A program made the translations under genes and the position numbers. A stretch of DNA of 10,397 bases from CAUZEO01 sp963578625 (lineage in GTDB: Bacteria > Verrucomicrobiota > Kiritimatiellia > SLOV01), in NCBI GenBank assembly GCA_963578625.1, contig CAUZEO010000181.1, forward strand, positions 1 through 10,397. The letters are read 5' to 3'. Below the pieces are notes generated by a model. The model was not told the origin of the DNA, did not search any database, and saw only the letters and a program-made list of their open reading frames with translations. This document shows, in pieces, positions 4,985 through 10,397 of the stretch (position 1 is the first letter of the stretch; every line of letters begins with the position of its first letter).

Positions 4985-7600
4985 TCACAACTCATTCCCG
5001 CACCACTCCTCGATAAGATTGGCGACGAGTGCAGTCCATCCGGTCTGATGACTTGCGCCAAGGCCATGTCCCGTTTCAGCGTGAAAATATTCGAAGAACT
5101 GCAGGCGTTGAGGGTTTTCGCCACCCGCCGGGGAGTCCTCCGACCCGCCTGTCAGGGAAATGAGCCGCATCGCGAGATTTCGCGCTGCTTCCTGAAGAGT
5201 TACTTGGTTCCCTGAGCCGGTGGGGAATTCCACCAGAAATTGGTCCCCCCAGAATTCGTGATAAATCTTCAGGGCGTCGATTAGAATGTAGTTGATCGGA
5301 AACCAAATTGGGCCCCGCCAGTTCGAATTTCCGCCGAAGAGGCCATTTTGCGACTCTCCAGGCTCATACCGGATTGTCGCTTCGAAACCGTCCCGCGAAA
5401 AGGTGTACGGATGCTGGTCGTGGTATTTGGATAGGGATCGTACTCCGAAGGGGGAGAGAAACTCGTCTTCGTCGAACAACACCGCCAGAACCCGCTTGAG
5501 TTGCTCGGGATTCAAAAGGGACAGGAGGCAGCGTTGCTTCTCGCCGGGCGAAAACAGGCAGAACACACTTTCGGTGAGATCGGGGCGGTTTTCAAAAAAC
5601 CAGTCCATTCGCTTTCGGAAATCGCCGAATTGTTCCAGGTTTTCGTAGTCGAGAATTTCCACGGCGAGCAGAGGGATCAAGCCGACCATCGAGCGGATGC
5701 GCAAGGGTTCCTGCGTACCGTCCGGGAAGCGGATTTGATCATAAAAGAAGCCGTCCTGTTCGTGCCATAGCGAGGCACCGCGCCGCGATACATTCTGAAT
5801 CGCTGCCGCAATATGAAGGAAATGCTCGAAAAATTTCGAGGCAATGCTTTCGTAGGCTGGACGGCTTTTCCCGAGTTCCCAGGCAATGGATAACATGTGC
5901 AGGGAGTACGCCGCCATCCAACTGGTGCCGTCGCTCTGACTTATTTTCCCCAGGCCAGGGGGAGGATTGCTTCGGTCAAAGACCCCGATATTGTCCATGC
6001 CGAGGAATCCGCCATCAAACACGTTGTTGTCGTCGATATCTTTTCGATTCACCCACCAGGTGAAATTCATCAGGAGCTTGTGGTAAATGCTTTCAAGAAA
6101 ATCCAAATCCCGAACGCCACTGCGCCTTTCCTGCATGCGGAAAACCTGGTGGGCGGCCCAAGCGTGGACCGGGGGATTTACATCGGAGAAAGACCACTCG
6201 TAGGCGGGGAGCTGCCCATTGGGATGCATGAACCACTCTCGCGTAAGGAGCAATAGCTGTCTTTTCGCGAATTCCGGGTTTGTCAGGCAGAGCGGAAGGG
6301 CGTGGAATGCAGTGTCCCAGACTGCAAACCAGGGGTATTCCCAAGTGTCGGGCATTGTCAGAACGTCGTCGCAGTAGAGATGAGTCCAGTTTCGGTTCGG
6401 TCCGTTCCAACGCGTCTCGGGAGGCGTCGGCTGTCCGGGATCCCCCCGGAGCCATGAGTCAACCGAATAGTGATACCACTGTTGCGACCAGATCATCCCG
6501 GCCAGTGCCTGTCGTTGCACGTTCCGCAGCGTTGCGGGGAGTTCCGGCGGATGCAGTTGCTCGTAGAATGCATCGGCCTCCTCTCTTCTTCTCTGTGTGA
6601 CGTCTTGAGCCGTTGCGGAGTCGAATTCTTCGTCACCCGTTTGGTCTGAGAGGCGGAAGCGAATTGTGCGAGATTCGTCAGGCGCCAGATCCAGTACATA
6701 GTGGATCGCAGCGCGCGTACCCTCGTCCGGGCGCACCGCGCTGGTTTCGCCTTCCACAATGCGGCGGTGAAAAGCGTCCTTTGTATAGGGAGTTGCGTTG
6801 GGGCTGCCGAAAAGACGTCCCATGTTGGTTTCGTTATCCGTAAAGAATGGCGTTGCGGTTCCTTCCCATGCGAATCGCCGGGTTCCAAGTGAAGAATGTG
6901 TCGCGAGAATGGCGCCGTCCCCGGATCGTTTTAGAATGGGATCAGGACTCCCCGGTGAACATGACCAGTCTTTCCGGAACCAAAGCAGGGGTATCAGATG
7001 CACCCGCTCCGGCTTCGGACTGAAATTGTGTACGGTGACGGTGCCGACGATGTCCTCGTCATCCACCTTGGCATATTCGATTAATACGTCCGCGTAGCGT
7101 GCCCCGTCGAACACCCCGGTGTCGGCAAGCTCGAACTCTGGTTCTGACCGGTCGCGCTGTCGGTTCCGTTCGACCAATTCCGCATACGGAAAGGGTTCAA
7201 TCGGGTACCGGTAGAGATACTTCAAGTAGGAATGTGTCGGCGTGCCGTCGAGATACCAGTAAAGCTCCTTGACGTCTTCACCATGATTGCCTTCCGGATT
7301 ACTCAGACCGAAAAGGCGTTCTTTCAGGATCGGGTCAACCCCGTTCCACAGTGCAATGGAGAGGCAGAGCCGCTGGTGGTTGTCGCTGATGCCGCCAATG
7401 CCGTCCTCTCCCCACCGGTAGGCATAGGATCGCGCCATGTCGTGGGTGACAAATCTCCAGGCGTCCCCGTCTTCGGAGTAGTCCTCCCGCACCGTTCCCC
7501 ACTGGCGTTCGCTGAGATAGGGGCCCCAACGCCTCCAGTGCTTCTTGCGCTCCGCATGTTCCCGCAGGCGCCGTTGCTCTGCATTACTTTCAACCAACAA
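4985..7600 (-). CDS. Glycoside hydrolase, GH63/MGH1-like (putative glucosidase)
   Basis: The protein is 871 residues long if started at TTG 7600. It shows the conserved N-terminal block of the large bacterial glucosidase family: EQRRLREH, WGPYLSERQWGTVREDYS, YRWGEDGIGGISD and NGVDPILKERLFGL..EGNHGEDVKELYWYLD. The C-terminal (alpha/alpha)6 barrel has the clan GH-G type segments: WDTAFHALPL (428-437), GQLPAYEW..SDVNPPVHAW (462-481), FLGMDNIGVFDRS (532-544), NSNWRGPIWFPINY (758-771) and EYFHAETGHGLGAS..TGW (837-855). Catalytic acids probably lie in the SDVNPP and EYFHAETG segments, but I cannot assign them. No signal peptide or membrane segment is present, so it should act in the cytoplasm on a glucoside or related sugar; the substrate is unknown. 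No ATG or GTG lies near the N-terminus. TTG 7600 (or 7597) follows GGAGAAAGG and overlaps the lipoprotein gene by about 10 bases, hinting at translational coupling. Confidence 0.85.
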   Translation of the reverse strand: MLVESNAEQRRLREHAERKKHWRRWGPYLSERQWGTVREDYSEDGDAWRFVTHDMARSYAYRWGEDGIGGISDNHQRLCLSIALWNGVDPILKERLFGLSNPEGNHGEDVKELYWYLDGTPTHSYLKYLYRYPIEPFPYAELVERNRQRDRSEPEFELADTGVFDGARYADVLIEYAKVDDEDIVGTVTVHNFSPKPERVHLIPLLWFRKDWSCSPGSPDPILKRSGDGAILATHSSLGTRRFAWEGTATPFFTDNETNMGRLFGSPNATPYTKDAFHRRIVEGETSAVRPDEGTRAAIHYVLDLAPDESRTIRFRLSDQTGDEEFDSATAQDVTQRRREEADAFYEQLHPPELPATLRNVQRQALAGMIWSQQWYHYSVDSWLRGDPGQPTPPETRWNGPNRNWTHLYCDDVLTMPDTWEYPWFAVWDTAFHALPLCLTNPEFAKRQLLLLTREWFMHPNGQLPAYEWSFSDVNPPVHAWAAHQVFRMQERRSGVRDLDFLESIYHKLLMNFTWWVNRKDIDDNNVFDGGFLGMDNIGVFDRSNPPPGLGKISQSDGTSWMAAYSLHMLSIAWELGKSRPAYESIASKFFEHFLHIAAAIQNVSRRGASLWHEQDGFFYDQIRFPDGTQEPLRIRSMVGLIPLLAVEILDYENLEQFGDFRKRMDWFFENRPDLTESVFCLFSPGEKQRCLLSLLNPEQLKRVLAVLFDEDEFLSPFGVRSLSKYHDQHPYTFSRDGFEATIRYEPGESQNGLFGGNSNWRGPIWFPINYILIDALKIYHEFWGDQFLVEFPTGSGNQVTLQEAARNLAMRLISLTGGSEDSPAGGENPQRLQFFEYFHAETGHGLGASHQTGWTALVANLIEEWCGNEL

Positions 7601-7922
7601 CGCGGTAGCCTTTCTCCCGAAGACACGCTTCCGCGTACCGTTTCTGAGTCGGATCAAGGTGCTTGCGATTCAACGTCTCTCGCACCGCGGTTCCGGCGGC
7701 TGCGCCCGCCGTTTGCCTGACCGCGCGTTTCCCCGCCTGGGTTTCCAAGCCGGCTTCACCGGCCCTGTCGAAACATGCATCAATGTCTATATCCGCGGCA
7801 TCACGTCCGGCTTCATTCAGCTTCGTATTGTCGTACAGAACCGGACGCTGTGCCGTTGAACAACCGGATACGGGAAAAAGAATGGCGCCAAACAGAACCC
7901 ACTTTCCCAGGTTCATTTTCAT
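7590..7922 (-). CDS. Small lipoprotein, glycine-zipper-type family without a full zipper
   Basis: This 110-residue protein starts at ATG 7922, with AAGGAG eight bases upstream. Residues 1-20 are a lipoprotein signal and VSGC (18-21) is the lipobox, so Cys21 should be lipidated. Ser at the next position favours outer-membrane sorting under the Lol rule, if that holds in this organism. The mature part begins QRPVLYDNTKLNEAG, has DIDAC near the middle (Cys50) and ends YAEACLREKGYRVVG (Cys100). From memory, related proteins keep these ends and carry a long Gly/Ala zipper between them; here only TAGAAAGTAV (71-80) is left. Cys50 and Cys100 could form a disulfide. Its function is unknown, with a structural role in the envelope a guess. 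Its stop overlaps the start of the glycoside hydrolase. The gene follows bioD after 84 bases. Confidence 0.8.
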   Translation of the reverse strand: MKMNLGKWVLFGAILFPVSGCSTAQRPVLYDNTKLNEAGRDAADIDIDACFDRAGEAGLETQAGKRAVRQTAGAAAGTAVRETLNRKHLDPTQKRYAEACLREKGYRVVG

Positions 7923-7948
7923 GATTCGATCTCCTTGCAGGTGTTGGC

Positions 7949-7987
7949 ACTATCCATACAGTCTGGCCCGACCTTCAAGCGAAGGCC
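7949..7987 (-). promoter_or_regulatory. Small hairpin and weak promoter-like element before the lipoprotein gene
   Basis: The 84-base gap between bioD and the lipoprotein gene holds a seven-pair stem GGCCTTC-GCTT-GAAGGTC (7987-7970, one G-T pair) without a T run. Overlapping it, TTGAAG (7978-7973), an 18-base spacer and GATAGT (7954-7949) form a 4/6 plus 4/6 promoter match. It may separate the biotin genes from the next pair, but both signals are weak. Confidence 0.2.
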
Positions 7988-8006
7988 ATTGGGAAAGAGA
8001 ATGATA

Positions 8007-8729
8007 CTACATGGAGGCCTCCAGCGCATCCAGTATCGCATTCCCGGCGGATACCAAATTCTTCGCCGGTGGACTGAACGGATCCAGATCGTGTAGATAG
8101 GGAACGGTGCCGAGAATGGGGACGCGACCGAGACTCTCGATCGTTGCGCGATTGTCGCATTCGATATCTCCCCAGGTTGTTGGCTTCGTTTCCATGAACA
8201 CGACTCCGGCGATACGCGCTCCATGTTCCCGGAGGTAGAAAAGCGTAAGGAGGGTGTGGTTCAATGTTCCCAGGCCGGGTCTTGTCGCCACCACCACCCG
8301 CAGGTCGAGTTGCTTCACGAGGTCAATGGTCATCGTTTCTTCGCCGAGGGGTACGAGAATTCCTCCGGCGCCTTCCACCAGGATAATCTCGAATTGGCGC
8401 CGCAGCGATTCGAATTCCGATGTAATACGGTCCGTGTCAATGGGGGTACCTGCCTGCCGCGCCGCGAGGTGAGGGGAGCAGGCGGGAACGAAGCGATAGG
8501 GACACATCGAATCATATGGTGCGATGTCGCCGGTCATGCCGGCGGCGCGAAGACAGAAGTCCAGATCCGGCGCGCGTAGCCTGCCGTCGATTTGTTCGCA
8601 GCCCGTCTGGATTGGCTTCATGGGTACGGCGTTGACACCACGATGTCGCATCGCCGCCAGAAGGCAGGAAGTCAATACGGTCTTTCCTACATCGGTATCC
8701 GTGCCGGTTATGAATAGACCTGGCTGCAT
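8007..8729 (-). CDS. bioD: Dethiobiotin synthetase BioD
   Basis: The 240-residue enzyme makes dethiobiotin from 7,8-diaminopelargonate, CO2 and ATP in the cytoplasm, the step before biotin synthase. The P-loop is GTDTDVGKT (9-17), with Lys16 and Thr17 for nucleotide and Mg binding. MKPIQTG supplies the conserved Lys38, APDLD (53-57) the Asp-containing loop, and VEGAGG (118-123) the conserved glutamate and glycine loop. RPGLGTLNHTLLT (150-162) is the usual dimer/substrate region. Length is close to that of E. coli BioD. ATG 8729 directly follows the TGA of the upstream hydrolase (TGAATG), so the genes are surely in one operon. Confidence 0.95.
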   Translation of the reverse strand: MQPGLFITGTDTDVGKTVLTSCLLAAMRHRGVNAVPMKPIQTGCEQIDGRLRAPDLDFCLRAAGMTGDIAPYDSMCPYRFVPACSPHLAARQAGTPIDTDRITSEFESLRRQFEIILVEGAGGILVPLGEETMTIDLVKQLDLRVVVATRPGLGTLNHTLLTLFYLREHGARIAGVVFMETKPTTWGDIECDNRATIESLGRVPILGTVPYLHDLDPFSPPAKNLVSAGNAILDALEASM

Positions 8730-9509
8730 TCAGTTCCCGTGCCCGAACGATTCGTGTCGCACTGGAGGGATCGCTTGATCCACGCCGATGAGCCGGGTGA
8801 GGGTCTCAACCATGATCTCCGGATATCGGACCGGCAGGTCATGCCCGACATCCGGGTATTCATTGAATTGAGCGTTCAAGATCGTCGCGCGAAGCTCTCT
8901 GCCTGCTTCCGCGGGAATGATCGAATCCCCGCTTCCGTGGAGGATTACTGTCTCAGGAAACAGCGCGAAGTCGCAGGACCGGAGATCGGCGCGCAGTAGA
9001 TAGTCGAGTCCAGCGTCCAGGGCTTCCAGTTTTTCGTTCACCATGGCAGCGAGCTGACTCCCATTCACTGCATCCAGCGGCCGGCAGGGGTGGGCGGCCA
9101 GGTGGTGAAATGCTTTGAGTGTGCGGATTGGGCGCTTGGAGAGGCCTTCCTGCATCGACCTGACCCTTCTTGGATCAGCTCCCCAACGTTGGGTCTGATC
9201 GCGACAGAATTTGAGTGGCGTACCGACCAGGCAGAGGCCATCCAGCCTGGAGCCATACGCTTCGGCAATTCGTACTGCCAGCATGCCTCCGAGAGACCAG
9301 CCCGCAAGATACGTGGGCGCTTCCGTGTCAAGCAGATCCAGGATTCGCTTGCGGTCTTTATCGGACAGATCCGATGGATCCCAACGATCCAGGAGTTCCA
9401 GAGGATCCAGCACGTGTACATCACAAAACGGATCAAGCCTGGTTCTCAGGTCTTGCCAGGCGTCGGCCGGGTATGCCCAACCGGACAGGATTACGAGTGT
9501 TGGTTTCAC
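8730..9509 (-). CDS. bioH: Alpha/beta hydrolase, probable pimeloyl-ACP methyl ester esterase (BioH-like)
   Basis: The 259-residue protein has an alpha/beta hydrolase fold with a complete triad: nucleophile Ser72 in GWSLGG (70-75), acid Asp195 in HGSGDSIIP, and His223 in VGHDLP. The GW (10-11) near the N-terminus is the usual oxyanion-hole region. BioH enzymes cleave the methyl ester of pimeloyl-ACP and so end the BioC-BioH chain; length and gene place fit this role. It lies between bioF and bioD with no spacing. Its GTG start at 9509 overlaps the bioF stop as GTGA, and GAGGA is present upstream. The bio-context esterases (BioH, BioG, BioK, BioJ, BioV) are unrelated or distant in sequence, so the symbol rests on triad plus context. 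Another carboxylesterase of the same role is possible. Confidence 0.8.
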   Translation of the reverse strand: MKPTLVILSGWAYPADAWQDLRTRLDPFCDVHVLDPLELLDRWDPSDLSDKDRKRILDLLDTEAPTYLAGWSLGGMLAVRIAEAYGSRLDGLCLVGTPLKFCRDQTQRWGADPRRVRSMQEGLSKRPIRTLKAFHHLAAHPCRPLDAVNGSQLAAMVNEKLEALDAGLDYLLRADLRSCDFALFPETVILHGSGDSIIPAEAGRELRATILNAQFNEYPDVGHDLPVRYPEIMVETLTRLIGVDQAIPPVRHESFGHGN

Positions 9510-10397
9510 GTCTTCCTCACCACGCGAATGATGGTTTCGGCGGCTTCCCGAAGGTCCTCCTCGGTATGTGCGTAGGTCACTGAAAGCCGGAGGCGCGCTG
9601 TTCCGGCCGGTACGGTAGGGGGACGAATCGGGATGGCGAGAATTCCTTCTTCCTGAAGTTTCTGCGAGATGCGCAGGGTCCGCTTGTTATCGCCCACCAG
9701 GATCGGAATAATCTGGCTTTGTGAATTCAGCGTGTCCAGATTCTCCTCCTGCAGTCGGTGCCGGAGTGCGGCAGCCAATCTGAGCACGGTCCTTCCTCGT
9801 TGCGGGTCGGAGCTGAGCACTTGCAGCGCGGCGTGCGCGGTAGCGGCGACACTTGGTGGGAGCGCGGTGGAGTAAATCAGGGGCCGGGCACGATTGATCA
9901 GCCATTGCCGTACGAGATTTGAAGACGCAACGAATCCGCCGTAGCCTCCGAGCGCCTTGCTCATCGTTCCAATGGACAGCGCCACGCAGTCCTGCAGCCC
10001 TTCCTCTGAAATTCTGCCCGCCCCATTCATGCCGAAAAGGCCGGTCGCGTGGGCTTCGTCCACCGCAAAAATTGCTTCGTACTCTTCACACACCGTCGCC
10101 AGCTCCCGTAACGGCGCGAAATCGCCGTCCATGCTGAAGACCGATTCGGTGATAACGAGCTTGCGCGAGTCGGACTGAGTTTTTCCAAGAAGAGATGCAA
10201 GGTGGTCCACGTCATTGTGGTTGAACCGGTGTAACTTCGCCCGGCTCTGAATTGTCGCATCCACGATGCTCGCATGAGCAAGCCGGTCCGCAAAGACGTG
10301 ATCGTTCCGGCCCACCATTGCCGTAATCGCGCCCGCATTAGCAAGAAATCCGCTGCCGAACGTCAGCGCAGCGGGATATCCCTTCAAAGTGGCCAGG
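9506..10397 (-). CDS. bioF: 8-amino-7-oxononanoate synthase BioF (5' end outside the window)
   Basis: The frame is open to the window edge and encodes the C-terminal 296 residues; roughly the first 90 are missing. BioF is a PLP enzyme that condenses pimeloyl-thioester with L-alanine, releasing CO2, the first committed step of biotin ring assembly. Visible hallmarks are FGSGFLAN, DRLAHASIVDA with the ring-stacking His, ESVFSMDGDFAPL, VDEAHATGLFG whose Asp holds the pyridine nitrogen, and GTMSKALGGYGG whose Lys (codon 9958-9956) should form the Schiff base. RPPTVPAGTARLRLSVTYAHT near the end is diagnostic of BioF within the alpha-oxoamine synthases. The TTG at 10387 is internal, since LAT precedes it in frame and aligns with the family. 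The stop overlaps the next gene. Confidence 0.95.
   Translation of the reverse strand, partial: LATLKGYPAALTFGSGFLANAGAITAMVGRNDHVFADRLAHASIVDATIQSRAKLHRFNHNDVDHLASLLGKTQSDSRKLVITESVFSMDGDFAPLRELATVCEEYEAIFAVDEAHATGLFGMNGAGRISEEGLQDCVALSIGTMSKALGGYGGFVASSNLVRQWLINRARPLIYSTALPPSVAATAHAALQVLSSDPQRGRTVLRLAAALRHRLQEENLDTLNSQSQIIPILVGDNKRTLRISQKLQEEGILAIPIRPPTVPAGTARLRLSVTYAHTEEDLREAAETIIRVVRKT

Noticed and set aside
7545..8004. Plus-strand open frames over the lipoprotein gene (7545-7859, 7663-8004).
   Set aside because: They show no domain or good ribosome binding site, while the minus-strand gene has a lipobox, a strong Shine-Dalgarno and recognisable conserved ends.
7923..8006. A rho-independent terminator after bioD.
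   Set aside because: The small stem at 7970-7987 has no T run on either side, so termination is not supported.
10385..10387. TTG at 10387 as the start of bioF.
   Set aside because: The frame is open beyond it and the residues after it belong to the conserved core of BioF, about 90 residues into the usual protein.

Overview
All genes in this window lie on the minus strand, so transcription runs from high to low coordinates. The sequence looks like a Gram-negative-type bacterium with moderately high GC. It combines a complete DUF1501 protein, a PPC-domain protein and a secreted cytochrome-c/Big2 protein of the type usually fused to DUF1549/DUF1553. That set is a hallmark of Planctomycetota and also occurs in Verrucomicrobiota and related uncultured phyla (Hydrogenedentes-like, Latescibacteria-like). 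The phylum cannot be fixed from the window alone.

Region A (10397 to 8007) is a tight biotin block: bioF (5' end outside the window), a BioH-like alpha/beta hydrolase starting at GTG within the bioF stop (GTGA overlap), and bioD whose ATG directly follows the hydrolase stop. Together they cover release of pimeloyl from its carrier ester, condensation with alanine, and ring closure to dethiobiotin. bioA, bioB and bioC are not in the window.

Region B (7922 to 4985) holds a small lipoprotein and a large GH63/MGH1-like glycoside hydrolase. The hydrolase most likely starts at a TTG inside the last codons of the lipoprotein gene.

Region C (4893 to 1) is a three-gene export module: a Tat-exported DUF1501 protein, a secreted protein with two PPC domains and a Glu-Pro-rich, basic C-terminal tail, and a secreted Big2 / CX4CH cytochrome-type protein that runs off the window. 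No function has been established for this widespread gene set. Between the first and second genes lies a 206-base spacer holding a promoter-like element, a strong hairpin followed by a T-rich run, and a second hairpin that buries the probable ribosome binding site. It looks like a regulated leader and is the least ordinary non-coding part of the window.

No tRNA, rRNA, CRISPR array, insertion sequence or phage gene was seen.
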